A DNA stretch of 43,271 nucleotides from Muribaculaceae bacterium (GCA_017629835.1 JAGBWK010000066.1:1-43271); one strand, 5' to 3'; shown: positions 8,716 through 18,069, counted from the stretch's first letter. A program made the numbers and translations. Notes: a model not told the origin generated them from the sequence alone.

Positions 8716-11700
8716 ATGCAGAAATTCGTATCATTAATTTCGATATATCTAATTGCGGCATTGACATTTGCAGCATCGGCTATCAGCTCGAATCACTACG
8801 TTGCAAATTCCAAGCTCGCATCTGGCCGTTGGGTAAAAATCCGCGTGACTACCACAGGTATGCAGCAAATCACACATGAGCAGCTCGCTCAGTGGGGTTT
8901 CAACGACCCGTCGAAAGTGACAGTGCATGGTCATGGCGGCGTTGTGGGCTACAACGAGGCAATCAACCCCACAGTGCCCGACGACCTACCCACTCAGCCA
9001 GTATTAAGGACCGACGACCGCATAATCTTCTACGGCGAATCAAACGTCAGAGTGTCGTTAGATTACGTTTGGGAATCGACTCGCAACAACCCTGTGCCAG
9101 TGGTGCAGCGCAACAACGTTGCCGATGCAGGCTACTATTTCATCACTGACGCAATCCCAGTGGGAAGAGTGGCAGAAATACCATACAACGAAAACTACGA
9201 CGAGACATACACTCATCACCTCAGCCTCAACTACTACGAGGAGGAGGTGAATAACCCCTTCTCAGCCGGACAATTATATTTCGGCCGCGATATCTCAGAC
9301 GAATCCACAATCGAAATCAAATTTCCCACTCCCGACATCTATTTCGTGCCTGTTGAGCCTGAAGAGGAGGAAACTCCCGAAGGAGAAAATGGTGAGGGCA
9401 CTCCCGACGGTGAGGACACTGAGAGCGAAGGTGGAGAGGGAAATCCCGACGGTGGGAATGGGGAAGATAACCCCGACGGCGAGGAGCCAGAAACTCCAGT
9501 TGAGCCTGTAATCCCGACTGTAACGGCTGGATTCCGCCACATTCTTATCGGTGCTGGCGACTACCCCCATTTCCGCTGCTACTATACTCGCAACGAAGAC
9601 CTTACATTTGTCGACACCAACCTTTCGACACCCGACAAATACCACTATTTCAGTACTAATGCCGGGTCGTATAAGCAGTCGCTCGTTGAGACCTCACTTT
9701 TAGCCACTAACGAAACATTCACATATCGCATTGGATCGAAAGCGTCAACCAAATTCACTTACGCAACGCTCGACAACCTTGCATTCTACTATCCTCGTCG
9801 CAACCGCATGGCCGATAACGCCTCGATGTTGATGACGATGAATAAACTCTCAGCCAACACACTCGAAGTCATCACAGAAGCAAACGCCGGGCTGAAAGTG
9901 TGGGATGTAGCTGACGCAACAAACGTGCGCCCTTACACAACTCGCTTCAACCAAGATGATGCAACGCTGAGCTTTACAACCGACAAGGCTTACACTACAA
10001 CCGTCAACTCGGGCAAAGCATTCCGCGCTATGGTATTTGACCCAGCGAAGCAACACAACTCAGTGGAATATGTTGGCGAAGTTGAAAATCAGAATATCCA
10101 TGCCTACGATGTACCCGATTTGGTAATCCTTGCATCAGAAGTATGCTACGAACAGGCTGAACGCCTTGCCGAAATTCACCGCAAGAAGCTCGGACATGAC
10201 GTGATTGTAGTGCGTCAAGATGAGGTGTTCAACGAATTCTCATCAGGCACACCCTCGCTGTGGGGCATCCGTCGTATGGTGAAAATGTTCTACGACCGAG
10301 GCTACAACAATCAAAACGACACATCGAAGATGCGTCATCTATTGCTGTTTGGTGGTGGGTCGTTCGACAATCGAGCTATCCATTCGGCAACTAAACCATA
10401 TTTCGACCAAGGGGCGCTGCTGCTCACATTCGGCTCTCCCGAGCATGAAATCATTGCCTACAACACTAAGGCTTACGCCTCCGACTGCTACTTCGGATTT
10501 ACCGACGACTGCTATTATCGTCTCAACTACTCCAAAACACGCCAAAACGTCAACGTAGGGCGAATTCCTGCACTCGACGAGGCAAAAGCTGTCACTGCGG
10601 TCGACAAGATTGAGCGCCATGTGAGCAACCTTCCGACAGTCGACATCGCTCACCGCGCACTCATTATGACCGACTTCGGCGATACGAACTCCCACATGTA
10701 TAATGGCGAGGGGGTTGCAAGCGCACTTTGGAAATATGCTCCCGGCATCACTACAATCAAAGGTTATGCTTCGCTCTACCCCAACGCTAAGAGTGGCGAA
10801 TATATCCGAAACCTTTACGCTCAGACGCTCAAAACTGGCGTTGGGTTTGTGACATACTCTGGTCATGGACGCGCCGACTCATTCAGCGAGCTATCTATTT
10901 GGAACTTGCTAATGGTGCAGAACACCGAATATTCGTTCTATCCATTCGGATTGCTTGCAACATGCGACTCGTATGCTCTTGACCGCCAGATTGTTTCAAT
11001 CACAAACGAAATGGTGTTTAAGGCTAATGGCGGACTTATTGCAGCCATAGCAGCGTGCCGCACAGTGTATCAAACGCCCAACCAAACACTCAACGTAGAG
11101 GCCGCCAAGGCGTATGCACAAGCAGATGAATCGACCACCACAGGCGACATCTACCGCATTGCCCGCAACAAAATCATCACCGACGGCTACGATGTGCAAC
11201 ACGTCGACAACAATATGTGTTACAACCTCTGTGGCGACCCAGCACTCCCCCTTTACGCAGCTGCCGACCACTTGCATTTCTCCACAATCAACGGCGAAAC
11301 CTACACCGATGATGCTGAAGCACGATTCAATATCACGCCATTGCAGCCCAACGTGGTAGAGGGATATATATCGGACCGCTCCGACAAATCGCTCGTCGAT
11401 GAATCGTTCAACGGCACACTTATTCTTACATTCTACGAAGCTCCTATCACACGCAAAACGTACGTTCACGCAACCAATCGTCCTGCCGACGAGAGCGTCG
11501 AAATCGAAATGGACCAAGATATTCTTGCCGAAGTTGCTACGAAAGTGGAGAATGGCCGATTCTCAATAACATTCACACCCCCAGTGCAATCGCGCGTTGG
11601 CGATTATAACCGAATGACCCTTTACGCTTACTCCGACGACCTGCGCAACTTTGTCAAGGCCTACACAATCAATACGGTAATCGATACAGAATCTATTCCT

Positions 11701-12354
11701 GAGGAGTCGACCGACGTAGAAGCGCCTGTCATTTCAGAGCTTTACATCGATACTCCCGAATTTGAAAGTGGCGACATCGCCAAGGGAAATATCACCCTCT
11801 ATGCATCGATTGACGCCGATGAAAGCGGCATTTGCAAATCGACCGCCAACATTGGTGGAGCTTCTCGCATCACAATCGATGGCACTCGCTCAATCCCAGT
11901 CAATGGCACAGCAGTGCGCAGCAATACCGACGGCTCAACCGACATCATAATGCCGATAACCTCACTTGCCGACGGCCGCCACGAGCTTATGCTCACAGTG
12001 GTCGACAACGTAGGCAATTCAAATAGTCGCACAATCGAATTCACCGTAATCAATGAGCCTGCAAAAGTGACTCTCAGCGTAGCCGAAACCCCAGCGGTGG
12101 ATGTTGCGACATTCGATATCGAACATTCATTTGCCGAAACGCCTGTTGGACGACTCATCGTTGAGGATGCACAGGGCAACACAGTGTTCACAATGACCGA
12201 CGGCGACTGCACATTCCCCTACGAATGGGACCTCCGCAATATGGAGGGAGAGAAAGTGCCCGACGGAGTTTACTCAGCATACGTAATTCTCAAAGCAGGA
12301 CTACAATTTGCTGCTTCACCTAAAATCGAATTGGTAGTAATTAAATCAGAATGA
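8716..12354 (+). CDS. PorU-like C25 peptidase, copy 2, with acidic repeat insertion
   Basis: A second full-length PorU-type sortase of 1212 residues, clearly paralogous to the 4526-7951 gene: GRWVKIRVTTTGMQQIT opens the N-terminal region, and DEVFNEFSSG matches QVFNEFASG of copy 1. A signal peptide ends near residue 21. The C25 dyad is intact, with H717 in YSGHGRAD and C750 in ATCDSY, closer to the usual PorU motifs than copy 1. Residues about 213-263 form an insertion very rich in Glu, Gly, Asp and Pro with NPDG-type repeats, absent from copy 1. The C-terminus has a WDLRNMEG segment like the WDLTDMAG of copy 1. It precedes porV. Either copy could be the principal sortase. Confidence 0.85.
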   Translation: MQKFVSLISIYLIAALTFAASAISSNHYVANSKLASGRWVKIRVTTTGMQQITHEQLAQWGFNDPSKVTVHGHGGVVGYNEAINPTVPDDLPTQPVLRTDDRIIFYGESNVRVSLDYVWESTRNNPVPVVQRNNVADAGYYFITDAIPVGRVAEIPYNENYDETYTHHLSLNYYEEEVNNPFSAGQLYFGRDISDESTIEIKFPTPDIYFVPVEPEEEETPEGENGEGTPDGEDTESEGGEGNPDGGNGEDNPDGEEPETPVEPVIPTVTAGFRHILIGAGDYPHFRCYYTRNEDLTFVDTNLSTPDKYHYFSTNAGSYKQSLVETSLLATNETFTYRIGSKASTKFTYATLDNLAFYYPRRNRMADNASMLMTMNKLSANTLEVITEANAGLKVWDVADATNVRPYTTRFNQDDATLSFTTDKAYTTTVNSGKAFRAMVFDPAKQHNSVEYVGEVENQNIHAYDVPDLVILASEVCYEQAERLAEIHRKKLGHDVIVVRQDEVFNEFSSGTPSLWGIRRMVKMFYDRGYNNQNDTSKMRHLLLFGGGSFDNRAIHSATKPYFDQGALLLTFGSPEHEIIAYNTKAYASDCYFGFTDDCYYRLNYSKTRQNVNVGRIPALDEAKAVTAVDKIERHVSNLPTVDIAHRALIMTDFGDTNSHMYNGEGVASALWKYAPGITTIKGYASLYPNAKSGEYIRNLYAQTLKTGVGFVTYSGHGRADSFSELSIWNLLMVQNTEYSFYPFGLLATCDSYALDRQIVSITNEMVFKANGGLIAAIAACRTVYQTPNQTLNVEAAKAYAQADESTTTGDIYRIARNKIITDGYDVQHVDNNMCYNLCGDPALPLYAAADHLHFSTINGETYTDDAEARFNITPLQPNVVEGYISDRSDKSLVDESFNGTLILTFYEAPITRKTYVHATNRPADESVEIEMDQDILAEVATKVENGRFSITFTPPVQSRVGDYNRMTLYAYSDDLRNFVKAYTINTVIDTESIPEESTDVEAPVISELYIDTPEFESGDIAKGNITLYASIDADESGICKSTANIGGASRITIDGTRSIPVNGTAVRSNTDGSTDIIMPITSLADGRHELMLTVVDNVGNSNSRTIEFTVINEPAKVTLSVAETPAVDVATFDIEHSFAETPVGRLIVEDAQGNTVFTMTDGDCTFPYEWDLRNMEGEKVPDGVYSAYVILKAGLQFAASPKIELVVIKSE

Positions 12355-12544
12355 GCAATAGCGCGTTAAAAATGCAACATAACAGGACTTTGCATAACGC
12401 AACTCAATCAAAATTAAGCAACAACAAAAACATCGAAATATAATAAAATCACTCATTTTTTGTTATAAGATATAGAGCAATTCCCAATAGGTGCTCAATT
12501 ATAGCATAGAATCAGCCGTCACAGGCACTCTGAAACACTCCAAA

Positions 12545-13750
12545 ATGAAAAAGAAACTACTGAATATCATAGCCTTCGTAATTGCTGTGGTTGTAGCCAC
12601 TCCGGCAATCATCGCACAAGAGGCAAAAAATGAATTCAACCCCATTGAATATGGAGCAATGTCGCTCGCTATAGCCCCCGATGCACGCGGTGCGTCGATG
12701 GGTGACCTCGGTGCTGCAACCGACCCCGACGTCAATTCGCAATACTGGAACCCCTCGAAATATGCATTTGCATACTCTCAAGGTGGTCTTGCACTGAGCT
12801 ACACCCCATGGCTTCGCAAACTTGTGAACGACATCTTCCTTGCCGACCTTGCTGGTTATTGGAAACTTGGCAGCAACGACAATCAAGCAATCTCAGCCCA
12901 ATTCCGCTACTTCTCGCTCGGCGAAGTAATCACATCGGAAGGTGGTAGCGACATCACCAGTACTATCAATCCCTACGAATTTTCAATCGACGCCGGCTAC
13001 TCTCGCAAGCTGTCGGAAAAGTTTTCTATGGGCGTAGTTTTCCGCTACATCCTTTCAGAACTTGGGTTCTCAACCAGTAGCATTTCAAACCAAACTACTG
13101 GTGCATCGGCATTCTCAGCCGACATCTCAGGTTTCTACACCACCTATCCAATGATAGGCCGCAACGAATGTCAGTGGTCGTGGGGTTGGAACATCTCCAA
13201 TATCGGTACAAAAATCGACTACGACAATGGCGAGCCAGCAATGTTCCTGCCAACAAACCTCCGATTAGGTACAACATTCACCTTCCCATTGGCCGATTAC
13301 CACAACCTCGCACTCTCACTCGACTTGAATAAATTCCTTGTGCCTACCCGTCCACGCCGCGAGAACTATGCTGAAGGACTCGAAGGAGAAGAGGCATTCA
13401 ACGAAGCTGAACAGGAATGGGGCGAAATGTCGCCTATCACAGGTATATTCAAGTCATTTGCCGACGCCCCCGGTGGATTCAAAGAGGAGTTGCGCGAAAT
13501 CAACTTCTCGATTGGCGCTGAATACACCTACAATCAGCAATTCTTCCTACGTGCCGGCTACTATCATGAAAGTAAATACAAAGGGAACCGCCAATACTTC
13601 GGCGTGGGTGCAGGCTTCTCGCTCAACGTAGTGCGCCTCGATGCATCATTTATGATTGCAACAGCGCAACAGTCGCCTTTGGACCAAACACTCCGCTTCA
13701 CCCTCAGCTTCGACATGGACGGCATACGCGACCTGCTCGGACGCCGATAA
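12545..13750 (+). CDS. porV: Type IX secretion outer-membrane protein PorV
   Basis: PorV (LptO) is a FadL-like outer-membrane barrel that collects cargo from the T9SS translocon and delivers it to PorU for cleavage and anchoring. I place the start at the ATG at 12545, which gives the signal peptide MKKKLLNIIAFVIAVVVATP ending near AIIAQ. An upstream GTG at 12491 would add 18 unlikely residues. Family features are the early APDARGASMGDLGAATDPD segment, SQYWNPSKYAF, and alternating aromatic barrel strands to the end. The length is 401 residues. The porU-porV adjacency is the arrangement known from Porphyromonas and supports the assignments on both sides. The 190-base gap from the upstream gene shows no clear promoter. 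Confidence 0.92.
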   Translation: MKKKLLNIIAFVIAVVVATPAIIAQEAKNEFNPIEYGAMSLAIAPDARGASMGDLGAATDPDVNSQYWNPSKYAFAYSQGGLALSYTPWLRKLVNDIFLADLAGYWKLGSNDNQAISAQFRYFSLGEVITSEGGSDITSTINPYEFSIDAGYSRKLSEKFSMGVVFRYILSELGFSTSSISNQTTGASAFSADISGFYTTYPMIGRNECQWSWGWNISNIGTKIDYDNGEPAMFLPTNLRLGTTFTFPLADYHNLALSLDLNKFLVPTRPRRENYAEGLEGEEAFNEAEQEWGEMSPITGIFKSFADAPGGFKEELREINFSIGAEYTYNQQFFLRAGYYHESKYKGNRQYFGVGAGFSLNVVRLDASFMIATAQQSPLDQTLRFTLSFDMDGIRDLLGRR

Positions 13751-13800
13751 ACCAAAGTTGACTAACGCTGATTCCTAAACCTAAAAAAACTCATCGCACA

Positions 13801-14280
13801 ATGGACATACGCATTGGCAATGGATACGACGTGCATCGTTTCGCTGAAAACCGCGAACTATGGCTGTGTGGCGTAAAAGTGGATCACACGCTCGGACTGC
13901 TTGGCCATAGCGACGCCGACGTAGCTATCCACGCCCTATGCGATGCGCTTCTCGGAGCACTCAGCTTGCGCGACATAGGCTATCATTTCCCCGACACCGA
14001 CCCAGCATACAAAGGAGCTGACTCACGCGTGCTCTTAGCTCGAGTAGTAGAAATGATACATCAACGCGGCTATGAGATTTCGAACGCCGACATCACAATC
14101 ATAGCCCAGCGCCCCAAGCTATTGCCTTACATACCTCAAATGATTGACACACTTGCGTCCATTATGCATATAGCCTCTGACCGCATATCGGTGAAAGCTA
14201 CAACATCCGAACGACTCGGATTTACCGGACGCGAAGAGGGCATCGCAGCTCAAGCCTCAGCCCTACTCATCCACCCTTAA
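13801..14280 (+). CDS. ispF: 2-C-methyl-D-erythritol 2,4-cyclodiphosphate synthase
   Basis: IspF catalyses the fifth step of the MEP pathway to isoprenoid precursors, cyclising CDP-ME-2-phosphate with release of CMP. Metal ligands are D10 and H12 in GYDVHRF and H44 in DVAIHALCD. The loop residues H36-S37 in LLGHSDAD and the C-terminal KATTSERLGFTGREEGIA are also diagnostic. At 159 residues it has the normal length and acts as a trimer in the cytoplasm. It closes the topA-to-porV gene run, 50 bases after porV. Its product pathway feeds the menaquinone side chain attached by MenA, encoded further right. Confidence 0.97.
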   Translation: MDIRIGNGYDVHRFAENRELWLCGVKVDHTLGLLGHSDADVAIHALCDALLGALSLRDIGYHFPDTDPAYKGADSRVLLARVVEMIHQRGYEISNADITIIAQRPKLLPYIPQMIDTLASIMHIASDRISVKATTSERLGFTGREEGIAAQASALLIHP

Positions 14281-14308
14281 ACCACTCATTCTAACAATTA
14301 ACTTTAAG

Positions 14309-14389
14309 AATTAGGGTGCAGTTTCCAATCTAAAATGCACAGATTGAGTTGCCCTAATTTGCAGCATTTAAGAATTCGGGAAGAATTCT
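14309..14389 (+). repeat. Pair of inverted repeats upstream of the Na/Pi cotransporter promoter
   Basis: AATTAGGG at 14309-14316 pairs with CCCTAATT at 14352-14359. Nested within it, CAATCT at 14326-14331 pairs with AGATTG at 14341-14346. A second hairpin follows, AGAATTC at 14371-14377 with GAATTCT at 14383-14389. TTTAAGAATT also occurs as a direct repeat at 14303-14312 and 14367-14376. The set lies after ispF and before the promoter box, so it may end ispF transcription or serve as an operator. No T-run follows either stem. Confidence 0.5.
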
Positions 14390-14444
14390 GTGTGGTCATG
14401 CCTAATTTTTAACAAATAGGTGTTAAGATTTTGCAGAAATTCAC

Positions 14445-14452
14445 TAACTTTG
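14445..14452 (+). promoter_or_regulatory. -7 promoter box for the Na/Pi cotransporter gene
   Basis: TAACTTTG is an exact match to the Bacteroidota -7 consensus, 24 bases before the start codon. TTTTGC lies just upstream at 14429-14434, but closer than the usual -33 position. The short leader makes this a good candidate start. Confidence 0.6.
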
Positions 14453-14476
14453 TAGTCGGAAAAATCCTGATATTTT

Positions 14477-16309
14477 ATGAATTATTCGTTTTTAGACTTT
14501 CTATGTCTGATTGGTGCCGTAGGATTGTTTCTCTATGGCATGAAAGTGATGAGTGAAGGCCTGCAGAAAGTAGCGGGCGATCGCTTGCGTAACATTCTCG
14601 GCGCGATGACGCGCAATCGTTTCCTCGGTACACTTACTGGGTTCTCAATCACAGCGTTAATCCAAAGTTCATCAGCATCAACCGTAATGGTTGTGAGTTT
14701 CGTAAATGCTGGTCTTATGACGTTGGGACAATCAATGGCAGTAATTATGGGTGCCAATGTGGGTACTACATTCACTGCATGGATTGTAACTCTGCTTGGT
14801 TTTAAGGTCGACATCTCGATATTCGCATTGCCGCTTATCGGTTTGGCAATACCGATGCTCTTCTCAAGCAAAGGTCGCACGAAGTCGATTGGCGAATTTG
14901 TAATCGGTTTTGCATTCCTGTTTATGGGTCTTTCGCTCATCAGCAAATATGTGCCCGACTTACAGCAGAATCCCGAAATTTTTGCATTCTTGCAAAAATA
15001 CACCTCGCTTGGCTATGGCTCAGTGGTGATATTCCTTATGGTGGGTCTTATCGTCACAATGGTCATCCAATCATCATCAGCTACATTCGCACTCGTGCTG
15101 ATTATGTGCTGCAAAGGGTGGGTTCCATTCGACCTTGCCTGTGCTCTTATACTCGGTAGCAACATCGGTACAACAATCACTCCTTTGATTGCTTCAATGA
15201 GTGGTAACGTAGCAGCAAAACGAACAGCCATGGGTCACCTCCTGTTCAACGTACTCGGTACAGTGTGGTGTATGGCTATATTCTACTGGTTCTGCTCACT
15301 CGCATCATGGTTTACCAACGAAATCGGCCAGGGCAACCCAACCGAGCTCTTCACATATACAACTAATCTTCAGGCTGAAAATCCCGAACTCTACAACCGC
15401 GTGATAAACGCCAGCCTCCCAAGCACCGACCCCGAAGTAACAGGCCACTTGACCAAAATCAAAGTGCTCGAAGGCTCAGTAGCATTCGGTCTGTCGATAT
15501 TCCATACATTCTTCAACCTCATCAACCTCGCAATCATGATATGGATGACCAATCTTTATGTGAGGATTGTGAAATGGGTTATTCCTACTAAGCGCAAAGG
15601 TGACGACGAATTTGCACTCAAGTTCATCTCATCGGGTATCCTTAGTGCATCGGAACTCAACATCACTCAGGCTGAAAAGGAAATCAACGTGTATGCCGAA
15701 CGCGTTTCGCGTATGCTTGCAATGGCTCAAGACCTCGTACACACGAAGATTGACTCCGACGAATTCAACAAGCTATATTCACGCTTGGAAAAATATGAGG
15801 ACATAGCTGACCGTATGGAATTGGAAATCGCTAACTACCTCAACCGATGCGCCGAAGGTCGCCTCTCAAACGAAGGTAAACGCCGCATCTCAGCTATGCT
15901 CGCTATCATTTCGGAAATCGAAAGCGTAGCGGACTGCTGCACAGGCTGCGGTAGAATCCTCCAACGCAAGCTCCAGAGCAACGTACACTTCACAGAGGAA
16001 ATCTACGACAACGTCGACTTGATGTTCGACTATGTGAGCCGCGCAATGAAGAATATGCTCTTGCTGCTTAAGAATCTCGAAAACAACTCACAACAGGACA
16101 TCATCGAATCCTACAACTGCGAACGCGAAATCAACAATATGCGCAACTCGCTGCGAGCAACCAACATCGAATGCATCAACAAACACCACTACGAATACCA
16201 AGCAGGTATTTTCTACATGGACCTCGTATCCGATTTGGAAAAGACTGGCGACTACATCATCAACGTTGTCGACACTATCCGCGACTCGTTTGTTGACCCC
16301 GTAGATTAA
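14477..16309 (+). CDS. Na/Pi cotransporter family protein with PhoU-like domain
   Basis: NptA/YjbB-type sodium-phosphate symporter of the inner membrane. The transport part (about 1-380) has the two inverted family repeats, each with a QSSS motif: LIQSSSASTV (63-66) and VIQSSSATFA (198-201). Each is followed by a glycine-rich element, GANVGTTFTAW and GSNIGTTITPL. The C-terminal part (about 400-600) is a hydrophilic helical PhoU-like domain that probably senses or regulates phosphate flux. The length of 610 residues is normal. It appears to be transcribed alone from its own promoter and is followed by a hairpin. Bacterial members can export phosphate, so direction is not certain. Confidence 0.92.
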   Translation: MNYSFLDFLCLIGAVGLFLYGMKVMSEGLQKVAGDRLRNILGAMTRNRFLGTLTGFSITALIQSSSASTVMVVSFVNAGLMTLGQSMAVIMGANVGTTFTAWIVTLLGFKVDISIFALPLIGLAIPMLFSSKGRTKSIGEFVIGFAFLFMGLSLISKYVPDLQQNPEIFAFLQKYTSLGYGSVVIFLMVGLIVTMVIQSSSATFALVLIMCCKGWVPFDLACALILGSNIGTTITPLIASMSGNVAAKRTAMGHLLFNVLGTVWCMAIFYWFCSLASWFTNEIGQGNPTELFTYTTNLQAENPELYNRVINASLPSTDPEVTGHLTKIKVLEGSVAFGLSIFHTFFNLINLAIMIWMTNLYVRIVKWVIPTKRKGDDEFALKFISSGILSASELNITQAEKEINVYAERVSRMLAMAQDLVHTKIDSDEFNKLYSRLEKYEDIADRMELEIANYLNRCAEGRLSNEGKRRISAMLAIISEIESVADCCTGCGRILQRKLQSNVHFTEEIYDNVDLMFDYVSRAMKNMLLLLKNLENNSQQDIIESYNCEREINNMRNSLRATNIECINKHHYEYQAGIFYMDLVSDLEKTGDYIINVVDTIRDSFVDPVD

Positions 16310-16404
16310 TGTTGATTCAAGCGGCTGGACTTTGAGCGTGGCATCACGTCAGGGCGAAAGGGAATCAGCTGCGTAATTGTAGATTTAATCAAACTATAAG
16401 AGGA

Positions 16405-16431
16405 TGTATCAAAACTTCGCGTTTTGATACA
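16405..16431 (+). terminator. Hairpin after the Na/Pi cotransporter
   Basis: TGTATCAAAAC (16405-16415) and GTTTTGATACA (16421-16431) form a perfect 11-bp stem around a 5-base loop, TTCGC. The stem may extend by GG/CC with one bulge. No real T-run follows, so it may be a weak terminator or a dispersed palindrome. Confidence 0.5.
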
Positions 16432-16459
16432 CCCTTGCATTTAAAACCGAACAAAAAAA

Positions 16460-17062
16460 ATGTCAATCACCGATAGCAAAAAAGGGGTTGTGGTCTATTG
16501 CGGATCATCATCTCAACTTGATAAAAAGTATGTCGACGCAGCATATAGCCTTGGGCAAGCATTGGCTAAGGCTGGAGTGCCGCTCGTAAGCGGAGGTGGT
16601 CGAGGCGGCTTAATGGCAGCTGCAATCGACGGCGCGCTATCCGAAGGTGGCGATACTGTCGGCGTTCTCCCCGACTTTATGGTAGAGCGTGGCTGGAATC
16701 ACCCCAACCTTACTGAGATGATAGTGACCGACTCGATGCACACACGCAAAGCCACAATGGCGCAGATGAGCTGCGCAGCAATAGCCCTACCTGGTGGTTG
16801 CGGCACATTCGACGAACTATTTGAGATAATCACATGGCGTCAGTTGGGCCTATACCAAGGAAACGTGGTGATATTGAACGTAGACCACTACTACGACCCG
16901 CTGATTGAAATGCTTGAGCGAATGATGCAAGAGCATTTCATGAATCCCGACCACGCTAATTTGTGGCACATCGCATCGTCGGTTGAAGATGCTGTGGCTC
17001 ACGCACTGCGCCCAATCGAAATCCGCCCATTCTCGCAAAAACTCCCTATAGAGAAGTATTAA
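16460..17062 (+). CDS. LOG-family nucleoside 5'-monophosphate phosphoribohydrolase (TIGR00730)
   Basis: A Rossmann-fold protein of the Lonely Guy family, which removes the base from nucleoside monophosphates, including cytokinin ribotides in plants and actinobacteria. The two diagnostic motifs are present: SGGGRGGLMAAAIDGAL (nucleotide-binding loop) and PGGCGTFDELFE, matching PGGxGTxxE with the catalytic glutamate. The MHTRK segment before them is also typical. The length of 200 residues is usual, and the protein is expected to be a cytoplasmic dimer. In Bacteroidales the substrate is not established. It starts a three-gene run with DUF4271 and hemD, 24 bases before the next gene. Confidence 0.9.
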   Translation: MSITDSKKGVVVYCGSSSQLDKKYVDAAYSLGQALAKAGVPLVSGGGRGGLMAAAIDGALSEGGDTVGVLPDFMVERGWNHPNLTEMIVTDSMHTRKATMAQMSCAAIALPGGCGTFDELFEIITWRQLGLYQGNVVILNVDHYYDPLIEMLERMMQEHFMNPDHANLWHIASSVEDAVAHALRPIEIRPFSQKLPIEKY

Positions 17063-17086
17063 ACCCCGTAGAGAATTATTAAAGCG

Positions 17087-17917
17087 ATGCCCTCAGCAAT
17101 CAACAACATTCCTGTTGCCGACACTCTCCCGCCCCTTAACGGCATAGCCCCATGGACTACTTCTGATTCGGAAAATGATGCGCCATGGTCGGCCACCGAT
17201 ATGGAGCATACGCAAGCGTATGGCGTAGTGAGCCACCTTACAGGAATGGAGGGAACTGCGCGCCCAACGAGCTATGGCGAGAACTCATGGCTATCGAGCG
17301 TGGTGGTGGCGATGCTGATACTGCTCGCGCTCAACTTTAACAACTATCGCAGGCTGTTCAAAAACTTTGCACAGGACCTCGTGGGTATGCGAAGCCGTAA
17401 CAATGCTTTCGATGAACGTTCGTCGAACGACACTGTAGCCCACTTGCTAATCGTGCTGATGCTTTGTCTCTCAGAGGGTGTGCTGCTATTCACATCGAAA
17501 ATTGTCGATTTTCATAGCATAACCAATGGCGACGTGTTTGTATCGACAATGATAGCTACCGCTATAACAATGGCACTCTACACGTTTCAAATCGCGGGAT
17601 GCAAAATCATCGGCTACACATTTGTCGACGAAACTACGACCACTCAGTGGATTCGCGGATTCAACGCCTCACAATCACTGCTTTCGGCAATCCTGATAGT
17701 GCCGGCACTGATTGCACTCTATTATCCGACAATGTCGTTTGGCATGTTTGTCATCGGCTGCGTGGCTTATATTTTGGCACGAATTTTCTTTTTATTTAAG
17801 GGTTTTAGAATTTTTTACAGAAATTTGTCCTCATTACTCTATTTTATTTTGTACCTTTGCACTCTCGAAATCACACCGGTGATAATTATTGCTCGAGTAG
17901 CGACAAATATCCAGTGA
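17087..17917 (+). CDS. DUF4271 integral membrane protein
   Basis: A protein of 276 residues with a polar N-terminal stretch (about 1-65) and five or six hydrophobic segments, the first at WLSSVVVAMLILLALNF and the last at LLYFILYLCTLEITPVII. The pattern and the position directly before hemD match DUF4271, a Bacteroidota-only family with no assigned function. The conserved-looking part includes NNYRRLFKNFAQDL and a charged RGFNASQSLLS loop. Base composition near the end (17760-17850) is more AT-rich than its neighbours. It may be linked to haem or envelope biology through its hemD neighbour, but that is only context. Confidence 0.75.
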   Translation: MPSAINNIPVADTLPPLNGIAPWTTSDSENDAPWSATDMEHTQAYGVVSHLTGMEGTARPTSYGENSWLSSVVVAMLILLALNFNNYRRLFKNFAQDLVGMRSRNNAFDERSSNDTVAHLLIVLMLCLSEGVLLFTSKIVDFHSITNGDVFVSTMIATAITMALYTFQIAGCKIIGYTFVDETTTTQWIRGFNASQSLLSAILIVPALIALYYPTMSFGMFVIGCVAYILARIFFLFKGFRIFYRNLSSLLYFILYLCTLEITPVIIIARVATNIQ

Positions 17918-18069
17918 TTCACCCTTAAACCACACCGCATTTTTTCTAAAATAGCGACATCAATTCGACAAATCAACTAATCCTCAATCAGAAGAAGCTT
18001 CAAAACAGCAATGCCGTGAAGGACCCTGCACAAAGCTAATTCATTGAGACAAAAAACTTGCTTGTAAGC

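Noticed and set aside
9295..9645. Antisense Ser/Pro- or Val-rich frames opposite the acidic PorU insertion
   Set aside because: Their low-complexity content is simply the complement of the Glu/Gly/Asp/Pro repeats of the real gene.
12491..12544. GTG start 54 bases upstream of the porV ATG
   Set aside because: It adds 18 polar residues in front of a good signal peptide, whereas the ATG at 12545 gives a normal exported protein.
17918..18069. Possible riboswitch or promoter before hemD
   Set aside because: I found no consensus promoter box and no recognisable conserved riboswitch core; only weak, scattered complementarity.
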